Shown here one piece after another: positions 37,571-45,755 of a stretch of DNA of 64,000 bases (position 1 is the stretch's first letter; every line of letters begins with the position of its first letter). Source of the stretch: JAJTHJ01 sp046316025 (GTDB taxonomy: Bacteria > Pseudomonadota > Gammaproteobacteria > Burkholderiales > Burkholderiaceae_F); assembly GCA_046316025.1 (NCBI GenBank), contig JBKCXU010000103.1, forward strand, positions 22,105 through 86,104, in the 5' to 3' direction. The translations under genes and the position numbers were made by a program. The notes beneath the pieces were generated by a model. That model did not search any database and was not told the origin of the DNA. It saw nothing but the letters and a program-made list of their open reading frames with translations.

Positions 37571-38095
37571 ATGCTCGATTTCAGTTTTGGCGAACTCGCG
37601 ATGATCGGCGCGGTGGCGCTGGTCGTGCTCGGCCCAGAGCGGCTGCCCAAAGTCGCGCGTACCGTGGGCGACTGGGTCGGCAAGGCGCAGCGCTACGTCA
37701 ACCAGGTCAAGAGCGACATCAACCGCGAGATGGAACTCGCGGAACTGAAAAAGCTGCAAGAAGAAGCGCAGGCGGCGGCGCGCAGCGTGGAGTCGTCCTT
37801 GCAGGGCGTGCAGTCGGACTTCGACAAGGTGGCGGCCGACCTGAACGCGACCACCGCGGGCGACGCCGCTGCCACGGCAGCCACGAGCGGCACCGACTAC
37901 GCCTGGGAAGGCGCCGGCGAGTCCTGGAAGCGCCATACCTTCGATCGCCGCTACAAGCCCGGCCCGTCGGTGGATGAGCTGGCCGAGGAAATCGCCCGCC
38001 TGAAGCGCCAGTTGGCGATGCCGGAGACGGCGGTCGGCCACCGCCGCAAGTTCGCCCCGCGCGCCCGTGTGAGCCGGCCGCGCATCCGCCGTTGA
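37571..38095 (+). CDS. tatB: Sec-independent translocase subunit TatB
   Basis: 174 residues. N-terminal helix with the TatB motif FGELAMIGAVALVVLGPERLP (conserved Glu and Gly-Pro-Glu), then a long amphipathic and coiled helix up to about 95, and a variable basic C-terminus. It binds TatC to form the signal-peptide receptor. tatC starts 3 nt after the stop. Confidence 0.94.
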   Translation: MLDFSFGELAMIGAVALVVLGPERLPKVARTVGDWVGKAQRYVNQVKSDINREMELAELKKLQEEAQAAARSVESSLQGVQSDFDKVAADLNATTAGDAAATAATSGTDYAWEGAGESWKRHTFDRRYKPGPSVDELAEEIARLKRQLAMPETAVGHRRKFAPRARVSRPRIRR

Positions 38096-38098
38096 CCG

Positions 38099-38899
38099 AT
38101 GGCCGACGCCAAGCCCGACACCCCCGAAAGTGACAAGGAAGAAGGCTTCCTGTCGCACCTGATCGAGCTGCGCCAGCGCCTCGTGCGCGCGGCGCTGGCG
38201 GTGATCGTGGTGCTGCTGGCGTTGACGCCGTGGATGAAGGAGATCTACGACCTGCTCGCAGCGCCCATGCTGGCCGCGTTGCCGCAGGGCTCGAAGATGA
38301 TCGCCACCAACGTCATCACGCCCTTTCTGGTGCCGCTGAAGGTGACGCTGCTGGTTGCCTTCATCGTGGCGCTGCCCTATGTGCTCTACCAGATCTGGGC
38401 CTTCGTCGCGCCGGGGTTGTACAAGCACGAAAAGCGGCTGGCGCTGCCGATCGTCGTCTCCAGCTTTGCGATGTTCCTGCTCGGCATCGCCTTCTGCTAC
38501 TTCGTGGTATTTCGGCTTCTGTTTCCGATCATCGTCGGCTTCGCGCCGGCCTCGATCAACGTGTCGCCCGACATCGAGGCCTACTTCGGCTTCGTGCTGA
38601 CGATGTTCGTCGCCTTCGGCCTGACCTTCGAGACGCCGGTGGTGATCGTGGTGTTGACGCGGCTGGGCATGGTGTCGGTGGAAAAACTCAAGTCGATCCG
38701 GCCGTACTTCATCGTCGGCGCCTTCATCGTCGCCGCCATCGTCACACCGCCGGACGTGACCTCGCAGCTGATGCTCGCGGTGCCGCTGGTGATCCTGTAC
38801 CAGTTGGGCATCTGGGCCTCGATCCTGCTCGACCGGATCGCCCCGCGTCGCACCGCTGAGGCCGCGGCCGAGCCCGAGACCACGGCTTCGACCTCCTGA
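38099..38899 (+). CDS. tatC: Sec-independent translocase subunit TatC
   Basis: 266-residue six-helix receptor for twin-arginine signals. SHLIELRQRLVRA near the N-terminus carries the conserved Glu/Leu/Arg, and the FETPVVIVVLTRLGMVS loop is family-specific. Likely substrates within this window are the Rieske protein (petA) and the nitroreductase-like protein at 14980. The stop shares one base with the next start (TGATG). Confidence 0.97.
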   Translation: MADAKPDTPESDKEEGFLSHLIELRQRLVRAALAVIVVLLALTPWMKEIYDLLAAPMLAALPQGSKMIATNVITPFLVPLKVTLLVAFIVALPYVLYQIWAFVAPGLYKHEKRLALPIVVSSFAMFLLGIAFCYFVVFRLLFPIIVGFAPASINVSPDIEAYFGFVLTMFVAFGLTFETPVVIVVLTRLGMVSVEKLKSIRPYFIVGAFIVAAIVTPPDVTSQLMLAVPLVILYQLGIWASILLDRIAPRRTAEAAAEPETTASTS

Positions 38900-39564
38900 T
38901 GCGTGTTGCCGCCCTCCGCTGCGGCCTCGCGGCGCTGTGCCTGGCGCTGGCCGCGGCGGCGGGCGCGCAGCCGGTGGTGGCCGACGACCCGGACGTGGCG
39001 CGCGGCTTTGCCGCCCATCAGGCGGGCGATGCCAAGACCGCGCTGGTGGCCTTCCGCAAGGCGGCCGCGCGCGGCGTGGCCGTCGGGCAATTCAACCTTG
39101 CCGTGATGCTGATCGAAGGCGAGGGCACGCCGCGCGACGTGCCGCAGGGCCTCGTTTGGCTGCGCCGCGCCGCCGACGGCGGCATGGCGCGCGCGCAGCA
39201 CTCGCTGGCGACGATGTACGACCGCGGGCTGTATCTGCCCAAATCGACCGCCGAGGCGACGCGGTGGTTCCGCAAGGCCGCCGAGCGGGGTTGGCGCGAC
39301 GCGCAGGTGGCGCTGGCCACACAGTACTTTCTCGGTCGCGGCGCACCGAAAGACTGGGCGGAGGCCGCCCGCTGGTACGAGCGCGCGGCCGAACAAGGCG
39401 ACGTCGGCGCCTGCTACATCGTCGCCAGCATGTACGAGCACGGCGACGGCGTGACGATGGACCTGGGCAGTGCGCTCTACTGGTACTCGCAGGCGGCCGA
39501 CTACGGCGATCCCGCCGCCGGTCTCAAGGCGGCGGAGATTCTCAAAAGGCTGCGCGGCGGTTGA
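38899..39564 (+). CDS. Sel1-repeat (TPR-like) secreted protein
   Basis: 221 residues. The signal peptide ends near AAAAGAQP. It is followed by four to five Sel1 repeats (AVGQFNLAVMLIEGEGTPRD; ARAQHSLATMYDRGLYLP; ARWYERAAEQGDVGACYIVASMYEHGDGV). Such repeats form helical scaffolds for protein contacts in the periplasm. It is coupled to tatC by a 1-nt overlap. The partner is unknown. It converges on the HtrA gene with 4 nt between stops. Confidence 0.88.
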   Translation: MRVAALRCGLAALCLALAAAAGAQPVVADDPDVARGFAAHQAGDAKTALVAFRKAAARGVAVGQFNLAVMLIEGEGTPRDVPQGLVWLRRAADGGMARAQHSLATMYDRGLYLPKSTAEATRWFRKAAERGWRDAQVALATQYFLGRGAPKDWAEAARWYERAAEQGDVGACYIVASMYEHGDGVTMDLGSALYWYSQAADYGDPAAGLKAAEILKRLRGG

Positions 39565-39568
39565 GCGC

Positions 39569-40711
39569 CTACCGCTGCGCGGCGGGTCGCTCTGCGACTT
39601 CGACCGCCAGGTCGACTTCCTTGTCCCGACGCAGCACTTTGACCTGCGCGGTCGAACCGGGGGCCAGCTTGGCGATCTGCGCCAGCAGGTCGGGCGTATC
39701 GCGCACCGCGCTGCCGTTGATCGTCAGCACGATGTCGCCCGGCTCCATGCCGGCCTTGCCGGCCGGCGCGCTGCGTTGTACGCCGCGCACCAGCACGCCT
39801 TCGTTGCGGTTGAGCTTGAGCGCTTCGACGAGTTCCGGGGTCACGTCCACCGGCTCGATGCCGAAGTAGCCGCGCACCACCTTGCCGGTGCGGATCAACT
39901 GGCCCATCACGTCGGCCACCAGCGTGGCGGGAATCGCGAAGCCGATGCCGATCGAGCCGCCGGTGCGCGAATAAATCGCCGTGTTGATGCCGATCAGCCG
40001 CCCGCGCGCGTCGACCAGCGCGCCGCCGGAGTTGCCCTGGTTGATCGCCGCGTCGGTCTGGATGAAGTTCTCGTAGCGGTTGATGCCGAGGTTGTTGCGC
40101 CCGAGCGCCGAGACGATGCCGGCGGTCACCGTCTGGCCGACGCCGAACGGGTTGCCGATGGCCAGCACCACGTCGCCCACCTTGAGGTCTTCGGCGCGTC
40201 CGAAGGCGATGGCCGGCAGGCTGGGTGCATCGATCTTCAGCACCGCGACGTCGGACTCCGGGTCGGTGCCGACGAGCTCCGCCTCCACCCGGCGCCCGTC
40301 GGACAGCGCGACCAGGATTTCGTCGGCGCCCTCGATCACATGGTTGTTGGTGAGTACGTAACCGACGGCGGTGGCCATCACGCCGGAACCCAGCCCCGAG
40401 ACCTTGTCGCCGGGCCGGCCGCCGAAGAAATGCTCGAACAGCGGGTCGCCCGCGCGGCGCCGGACCTCCTTGGTGGTGAACACGCTGACCACCGCCGGCA
40501 GCGCGCGCTGTGCCGCTTCGGCGTAGGTCGGCGCACCGTCCACGCTGGGCGCGGCCGGCGCCACCGCCACTGCCGGATCGGGCGCTGCCGGCCGCGATAA
40601 CGCCAGCGGCGCCTGCCGCAGCCACTCGGGCTTGAGCGTGGCGACGATGAACAGCCCCGCCAAGCCGACGGTCACGGCCTGGGCAAAGAGCAGCCAGAGG
40701 CGGCGCAGCAT
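39569..40711 (-). CDS. HtrA/DegS-like periplasmic serine protease
   Basis: 380 residues: N-terminal membrane anchor (LFAQAVTVGLAGLFIV), trypsin-like protease domain (about 65-275) with triad His124 (TNNHVIEG), Asp154 (ESDVAVL) and Ser228 (QGNSGGA), then one PDZ domain (about 285-375). One PDZ and a membrane anchor make it closer to DegS/AlgW than to DegP. It may cleave misfolded or regulatory envelope proteins; an anti-sigma target is possible. It lies 20 nt after mscL on the same strand. Confidence 0.92.
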   Translation of the reverse strand: MLRRLWLLFAQAVTVGLAGLFIVATLKPEWLRQAPLALSRPAAPDPAVAVAPAAPSVDGAPTYAEAAQRALPAVVSVFTTKEVRRRAGDPLFEHFFGGRPGDKVSGLGSGVMATAVGYVLTNNHVIEGADEILVALSDGRRVEAELVGTDPESDVAVLKIDAPSLPAIAFGRAEDLKVGDVVLAIGNPFGVGQTVTAGIVSALGRNNLGINRYENFIQTDAAINQGNSGGALVDARGRLIGINTAIYSRTGGSIGIGFAIPATLVADVMGQLIRTGKVVRGYFGIEPVDVTPELVEALKLNRNEGVLVRGVQRSAPAGKAGMEPGDIVLTINGSAVRDTPDLLAQIAKLAPGSTAQVKVLRRDKEVDLAVEVAERPAAQR

Positions 40712-40731
40712 CGGCGGGGCGCGGGCGGGGT

Positions 40732-41157
40732 TTACTTCTTCAGCGCGTCGCGAATCTCGCGCAGCAACACCACGTCTTCCGCCGGCGGGGGCGGCTCGGC
40801 CGGGGCCGCCGCTTCGGCGCGGCGCAACCGGTTGATCGCCTTGACCATCCAGAAGATCACGAGGGCGAGGATCAGGAAGTTGAGCGACACGGTGACGAAG
40901 TTGCCCCAGGCCAGCACGACCCCGGCCTTCTTGGCCTCGGCCAGCGAGGCACCCGCGGGGACATTGCCGGCCAGCACCCAATAAAGATTTTCGTAGTTGG
41001 CCCGCCCGCCGAGGATCGCGTTGATGATCGGCATGACCAAGTCGCCGACGACCGAATCGACGATCTTGCCGAAGGCGCCGCCGATGATCACGCCGACCGC
41101 CAGATCGACCACATTGCCCTTGACCGCGAATTCGCGGAACTCCTGAACGAAACTCAT
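40732..41157 (-). CDS. mscL: Large-conductance mechanosensitive channel
   Basis: 141-residue MscL with two membrane helices. The first is VVDLAVGVIIGGAFGKIVDSVVGDLVMP, the gate helix, and the second is NFVTVSLNFLILALVIFWMVKAINRL. A cytoplasmic helix closes the chain (EDVVLLREIRDAL). It opens under membrane tension to release solutes on osmotic downshock. It is divergent from petA with 211 nt between. Confidence 0.97.
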   Translation of the reverse strand: MSFVQEFREFAVKGNVVDLAVGVIIGGAFGKIVDSVVGDLVMPIINAILGGRANYENLYWVLAGNVPAGASLAEAKKAGVVLAWGNFVTVSLNFLILALVIFWMVKAINRLRRAEAAAPAEPPPPAEDVVLLREIRDALKK

Positions 41158-41368
41158 GCGCGGGTTCTCCATGATTGGCGCCACGGAACCGCGGCGGCGC
41201 GCGATTGTCGCATCGCAGACACCGGTCTGCTTCAGTCGGCGCAACCGCCCGCGCCGAGCCGGGCGGGATCGGGGCCATGCAGTAAAATGCCGCGCTTTCT
41301 CCCGCAGCGCCTGTCCCTTCGACGAGTCTCGGCAGAGTCGCCGCGACACCGTCCCTGGAGCCCTTGTC

Positions 41369-41980
41369 ATGTCCTCCTCCGTTCCCGCAACGCCGGCGAC
41401 CCCCAATGACGCCGAGCGTCGCAACATGCTGATTGCCACCGGCGTGGTCGGTGGCGCCGGGGCGGCCGCCTTGGCGGTTCCGTTCGTCGCCTCATTCGGC
41501 CCGTCCGAGCGCGCGCGCGCCGCCGGCGCGCCGGTGCAGGTCGATATCGCCGGCATGGCCCCCGGCGAAATGCGGCGCGTCGAGTGGCGCGGCAACCCCG
41601 TCTGGGTGCTGCGCCGCACGCCGGAGATGCTCGAGTCGCTGAAGCAGACCACCCCGCTGGTGGCCGACCCCAACTCCCAGCGCACCGCCTACCCGACACC
41701 GGCCTACGCGCAAAACGAGTGGCGCTCGATCAAGCCGGAGTACCTCGTGGCGGTGGGCATCTGCACGCATTTGGGCTGCTCGCCGGTCGGCCCGCTGGCC
41801 GCCGGCACCGACGCGACGCTGGGCAACGTGCCGGGCTTCCTCTGCCCCTGCCACGGCTCGACCTTCGATCTGGCCGGGCGCGTGTTCAAGAACAAGCCGG
41901 CGCCGGACAACCTGCCGGTGCCGCCGTACAAGTTCCTGTCCGACACCAGCGTGCTGGTGGGCGACGACTCCAAAGCGTAA
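41369..41980 (+). CDS. petA: Ubiquinol-cytochrome c reductase, Rieske iron-sulfur subunit
   Basis: 203 residues. The N-terminal Tat-type anchor (ERRNMLIATGVVGGAGAAALAVPFV) carries an arginine pair. The 2Fe-2S ligands are in CTHLGC (132-137) and CPCH (159-162). It is part of the cytochrome bc1 complex that passes electrons from ubiquinol to cytochrome c. CTGGAG precedes the ATG at 8-9 nt. It heads the petABC operon. Confidence 0.96.
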   Translation: MSSSVPATPATPNDAERRNMLIATGVVGGAGAAALAVPFVASFGPSERARAAGAPVQVDIAGMAPGEMRRVEWRGNPVWVLRRTPEMLESLKQTTPLVADPNSQRTAYPTPAYAQNEWRSIKPEYLVAVGICTHLGCSPVGPLAAGTDATLGNVPGFLCPCHGSTFDLAGRVFKNKPAPDNLPVPPYKFLSDTSVLVGDDSKA

Positions 41981-42017
41981 GACGCCACAATCCTCATCCG
42001 GGCGGAGCGACTTCACC

Positions 42018-43415
42018 ATGGGTTTGCACAAGACGCAGTACACGGGGCTGGCGGGTTGGATCGACTCGCGCATGCCCACGTTGATGAACGAGTACAAGAA
42101 GCACATGGCCGACTATTGGGTGGCCAAGAATTTCAACGTCTGGTACTTCTTTGGCTCGCTGTCGCTGGTGGTGCTGGTGATCCAGATCGTCACCGGCATT
42201 TTCCTGACGATGCACTACAAGCCCGACGCGAACCTCGCCTTCGCCTCGGTCGAGTACATCATGCGCGAGGTGCCGGGCGGTTGGTTCATCCGCTACATGC
42301 ACTCAACCGGTGCGTCGGCCTTCTTTATCGTCGTCTACCTGCACATGTTCCGCGGGCTGCTCTACGGCAGCTACCGCACCCCGCGCGAGATCGTCTGGCT
42401 CATCGGCTGCGCCATCTTCCTGGTGCTGATGGGCGAGGCCTTCTTCGGCTACCTGCTGCCGTGGGGCCAGATGAGCTACTGGGGCGCGCAGGTGATCGTC
42501 AACCTGTTCTCGGCGATCCCCTGGATCGGCGAAACGCTGTCGCTGTACGTGCGCGGCGATTACGTGGTGTCGGACGCGACGCTGAACCGCTTCTTCGCCA
42601 TGCACGTGATCGCCTTTCCGCTGATCCTGCTGGTGCTGGTGGTGCTGCACATCCTGGCGCTGCACGACGTGGGGTCGCTCAACCCCGACGGCATCGAAAT
42701 CAAGGACAACATCAACCCCGCCACCGGCAAGCCGGTCGACGGCATCCCGTTCCATCCGTACTTCACCGTGCACGACGGCATCGGCCTGTCGGTGTTCCTG
42801 CTGATCTTCTTCGGCATTCTCTTTTTCGCGCCGGAGATGGGCGGCTATTTCCTCGAGTGGAACAACTTCATCCCGGCCGACCCGCTGGTCACGCCGCCGC
42901 ACATTGCGCCGGTGTGGTACTTCACGCCGTTTTATTCGATCCTGCGCGCCACCACCGCGCAGTTCATGTGGGCGCTGGCCATCGGCACGCTGCTCTACGG
43001 CGCGCTCGTGTTCCTGTCGGTGCGCAGCGGGCGCGCCAAGGCGACTGCGCTCGGCGTGGCGCTGGTGGTGGCCGTCCTGATGGTCGGCGGTCCGCTGGCG
43101 CTCGAGCCCAAGCTCTGGGGCGTGATCCTGATGGGTGCTTCGGTGCTGATCTTCATGGGCTTGCCTTGGCTGGATCGCTCGCCGGTCAAGTCGATGCGCT
43201 ACCGGCCGCGCTGGCACTTCTGGCTGCTGCTCGGCTTCGTCGTCGTGTTCCTGGTGCTTGGCTACTTCGGCACGCAGGCGCCGTCTGAAGTGGGCCAGTG
43301 GTTCTCGATGACCGGCACGCTGCTGTATTTCGCGTTTTTCCTGCTGATGCCGTGGTGGACGCCGCGGGGCACTTTCAAGCCGGTGCCGGACCGCCTGACG
43401 TTCAAGCCGCACTGA
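42018..43415 (+). CDS. petB: Ubiquinol-cytochrome c reductase, cytochrome b subunit
   Basis: 465-residue cytochrome b with eight or more membrane helices. Haem-ligand histidines lie in RYMHSTGASAFFIVVYLHMFRG and in FAMHVIAFPLILLVLVVLHILALH. The Qo-site PEWY-like region is at VWYFTPFYSILRA. Two extra C-terminal hydrophobic segments give the longer form common in betaproteobacteria. The ribosome site CGGAGCG is seen upstream. Confidence 0.97.
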   Translation: MGLHKTQYTGLAGWIDSRMPTLMNEYKKHMADYWVAKNFNVWYFFGSLSLVVLVIQIVTGIFLTMHYKPDANLAFASVEYIMREVPGGWFIRYMHSTGASAFFIVVYLHMFRGLLYGSYRTPREIVWLIGCAIFLVLMGEAFFGYLLPWGQMSYWGAQVIVNLFSAIPWIGETLSLYVRGDYVVSDATLNRFFAMHVIAFPLILLVLVVLHILALHDVGSLNPDGIEIKDNINPATGKPVDGIPFHPYFTVHDGIGLSVFLLIFFGILFFAPEMGGYFLEWNNFIPADPLVTPPHIAPVWYFTPFYSILRATTAQFMWALAIGTLLYGALVFLSVRSGRAKATALGVALVVAVLMVGGPLALEPKLWGVILMGASVLIFMGLPWLDRSPVKSMRYRPRWHFWLLLGFVVVFLVLGYFGTQAPSEVGQWFSMTGTLLYFAFFLLMPWWTPRGTFKPVPDRLTFKPH

Positions 43416-43426
43416 TCCTCGCCCGG

Positions 43427-44281
43427 ATGCCGATCATGAAGAAGCTCCTTGCCGCCCTGCTGCTCGCCACCGCCGCCGGCGGTGCGCTGGCCGCCGGCGC
43501 CAACATCACGATGGACACCTTCCCGCAGCAGCGACTGCGCGACACCGCCGCGCTGCAAAACGGCGCGCGGTTGTACGTCAACTACTGCATGGGCTGCCAT
43601 AGCGCCAGCCTGATGCGCTGGAACCGCTTGCGCAACATCGGCCTGACCGACGAGCAGATCAGGGAATTCCTGATCCCGGGCGACCAGAAGGTTGGCGACA
43701 TGATGACCGCCGCGATGAGCGCGCGCGACGGCCGCAACTGGTTCGGCAAGACGCCGCCCGACCTGTCCGTGATCACCCGCGCCCGCACCTCGTTCGACTA
43801 CAAGGGCACCGACTACCTCTACACCCTTCTGCGCGGCTACTACCGCGACGCCGGCTCGCCCACCGGCTGGAACAACGTGGTGCTGGCCAACATCGCCATG
43901 CCGCACATCTTCTGGGAGTTGCAGGGGCCGCGCACCGCCACGCTGGAGCAGGTGGTGCACGAGACCGACCCCAAGACCGGCGCGGCGCAGTCGTTCCGCC
44001 AGGTGTCCACCTTCGACGTCGACGGCCACGTCAAGGTCGAGCGCACGCCGGTGGCCGGGCATCGGTCGAGCGCCTTGCAGTTCTCCTTCAAGGCGGTGGA
44101 CGAGGCGCAGGCGCGCAAGTTCGACTCCGAGGTGGCGGACCTGGTCGCCTTTCTGACCTTCATGACCGACCCGAGTGCGGCCAAGCGCGCGGCCTACGGG
44201 CCGTGGGTGATGCTGTTCCTGCTCGCGCTTGGCACCGTGCTGTGGCTGCTCAACCGGGCCTACTGGCGCAACGTACGATAG
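43427..44281 (+). CDS. petC: Ubiquinol-cytochrome c reductase, cytochrome c1 subunit
   Basis: 284-residue cytochrome c1. The signal peptide (LLAALLLATAAGGALAA) is followed by the haem-attachment motif CMGCH near residue 61. A C-terminal membrane anchor (PWVMLFLLALGTVLWLLNRAYW) is present. An in-frame ATG 9 nt further on (43436) is an equally good start; the ribosome site does not decide between them. The gene starts 11 nt after petB. Confidence 0.95.
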   Translation: MPIMKKLLAALLLATAAGGALAAGANITMDTFPQQRLRDTAALQNGARLYVNYCMGCHSASLMRWNRLRNIGLTDEQIREFLIPGDQKVGDMMTAAMSARDGRNWFGKTPPDLSVITRARTSFDYKGTDYLYTLLRGYYRDAGSPTGWNNVVLANIAMPHIFWELQGPRTATLEQVVHETDPKTGAAQSFRQVSTFDVDGHVKVERTPVAGHRSSALQFSFKAVDEAQARKFDSEVADLVAFLTFMTDPSAAKRAAYGPWVMLFLLALGTVLWLLNRAYWRNVR

Positions 44282-44331
44282 GGGCGGCGTGGCCCCGACC
44301 GACTCCGACTGACCCCCAGGCCTGAGATTCC

Positions 44332-44934
44332 ATGATGGTGCTCTACTCCGGAACGACCTGCCCGTTCTCGCAGCGCTGCCGCTTCGTGCTGTTCGAGAAG
44401 GGCATGGACTTCGAGATCAAGGATGTCGATCTGTTCAACAAGCCGGCCGACATCGCGGTGATGAACCCCTACGGCCAGGTGCCGATCCTGGTCGAGCGCG
44501 ACCTCGTGCTGTACGAATCGAACATCATCAACGAATACATCGACGAGCGCTTCCCGCACCCGCAGTTGATGCCGGCCGACCCGGTGATGCGCGCACGCGC
44601 GCGGCTGTTCCTGTTCAACTTCGAGCGCGAGCTGTTCGTGCACGTGCAGACGATCGAGAACAGCAGCAAGCAGCCGGCGATCGACAAGGCCAAGGGCATG
44701 GTGCGCGAGCGGCTGACGCAACTGGCGCCGATCCTGCTCAAGTACAAGTTCATGCTGGGCGACGACTTCTCGATGCTCGATGTGGCCATCGCCCCGCTGC
44801 TGTGGCGGCTGGACCACTACGGCATCGATCTGCCCAAGAGCGCGGCGCCGCTGTTGAAGTACGCCGAGCGCATCTTTTCGCGTCCCGCGTACATCGAGGC
44901 GCTGACCCCGTCCGAGAAGGTGATGCGCCGCTGA
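44332..44934 (+). CDS. sspA: Stringent starvation protein A (GST fold)
   Basis: 200-residue GST-fold protein without expected GST catalysis. In other bacteria SspA binds RNA polymerase under starvation. The N-terminal thioredoxin-like half includes GTTCPFSQRCRFVLFEKG and NPYGQVPILVERDLVLYESNIINEYID. The helical C-terminal half is normal. Two in-frame ATG codons (44332 and 44335) are adjacent. It is usually next to petABC in betaproteobacteria, as here. Confidence 0.94.
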   Translation: MMVLYSGTTCPFSQRCRFVLFEKGMDFEIKDVDLFNKPADIAVMNPYGQVPILVERDLVLYESNIINEYIDERFPHPQLMPADPVMRARARLFLFNFERELFVHVQTIENSSKQPAIDKAKGMVRERLTQLAPILLKYKFMLGDDFSMLDVAIAPLLWRLDHYGIDLPKSAAPLLKYAERIFSRPAYIEALTPSEKVMRR

Positions 44935-44948
44935 CCGGCGCCGTGGCG

Positions 44949-45428
44949 ATGGCCGAAGTCTCGACCAAGCCCTATCTGATCCGCGCCATTTACGAATGGT
45001 GTACCGACGCGGGTTTGACGCCGCACGTCGCGGTCAGTGTGGACGGCAGCGTGCGGGTGCCGGCCGAGTTCGTCAAGAACGGCGAGATCGTGCTCAACGT
45101 CTCGGCGCTCGCCACCAGCCGGCTGGTGATGGACAACAGCGCGATCAGCTTCCACGCCCGCTTTGGCGGCGTGGCGCGCGACGTCTACGTGCCGATCGAG
45201 CGGGTGGTAGCGATCTACGCGCGCGAAAACGGCCAGGGCATGGCCTTCGAGCCGCCGCAGGCGCTGGCCGCTGCGGTACAGGAGCCGGCCGCGGAGGTCG
45301 CGGTGCCGCGCGCGGTGGAAGGGCCATCCGAGCGGCCGGCGCTGGTGCCGGTCGAAGGTGCCGCGCCCGGTGAGCCCGCGCCGCCGCCCAAGGGCGGAGA
45401 GCGTCCGCGCCTGACCCGCGTCAAGTAG
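44949..45428 (+). CDS. sspB: ClpXP adaptor SspB
   Basis: 159 residues. The N-terminal SspB fold (about 8-110) includes STKPYLIRAIYEWCTDAGLTPHV and FGGVARDVYVPIERVVAIYARENGQGM. A flexible tail follows, ending in basic residues (RPRLTRVK), the ClpX-binding peptide. It delivers ssrA-tagged proteins to ClpXP. The ATG at 44949 was preferred to a GTG at 44943. It starts 14 nt after sspA. Confidence 0.94.
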   Translation: MAEVSTKPYLIRAIYEWCTDAGLTPHVAVSVDGSVRVPAEFVKNGEIVLNVSALATSRLVMDNSAISFHARFGGVARDVYVPIERVVAIYARENGQGMAFEPPQALAAAVQEPAAEVAVPRAVEGPSERPALVPVEGAAPGEPAPPPKGGERPRLTRVK

Positions 45429-45461
45429 CCCGCCGCGTAGACTGCCGGCGAAAAGTCCCCG

Positions 45462-45537
45462 GCCGGCTTAGCTCAGTTGGTAGAGCAACCGCCTTGTAAG
45501 CGGTAGGTCATCCGTTCGATTCGGATAGCCGGCACCA
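45462..45537 (+). tRNA. tRNA-Thr (anticodon UGU)
   Basis: Seventy-six-base cloverleaf: acceptor stem GCCGGCT/AGCCGGC, D arm GCTC/GAGC, anticodon loop CTTGTAA with TGT at the anticodon, 5-base variable loop, T arm ATCCG/CGGAT around TTCGATT, and an encoded CCA. All stems pair. The 3' CA is shared with the left inverted repeat of the palindromic element that follows. Confidence 0.96.
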
Positions 45538-45660
45538 GAAGACGCCGATAAAGCTACTGCGCGGCCGCATTTCGCCGCTGCGATGCTCGCCGTACATGTG
45601 TACGGCTGCGCTTCTCGCGCCGACCTGCGGCCGCTCGCTACGCTTTCTCGGCATCTTCTG
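45536..45660. repeat. Palindromic element, copy 2 (about 125 bp), against tRNA-Thr
   Basis: Inverted ends of 19 bp (45536-45554 and 45642-45660) pair at 17 of 19 positions. A perfect central hairpin GCCGTACA/TGTACGGC is at 45589-45606. The interior matches copy 1 (13269-13395) in inverse orientation. It lies between convergent tRNA-Thr and gatB and could serve as a two-way terminator. The left end begins within the tRNA CCA. Confidence 0.82.
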
Positions 45661-45755
45661 CCCGATCCATGAGTTCGGGTCAGCGGCCGCTCGCTCCAGT
45701 TGGGCGTGGGGTACGGCGCTGGGCGGCCGCGGAGCGATGGCTGTGCTGCCGACAG

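Noticed and set aside
41158..41368. Promoter of petABC at TAAAAT (41283-41288)
   Set aside because: The hexamer resembles a -10 box, but no -35 element was found at 16-18 bp spacing, so no promoter was annotated.
45536..45660. Integron attC site
   Set aside because: Size and imperfect palindrome are suggestive, but no RYYYAAC/GTTRRRY core pairs are seen, no integrase is present, and it abuts a tRNA instead of a cassette gene.
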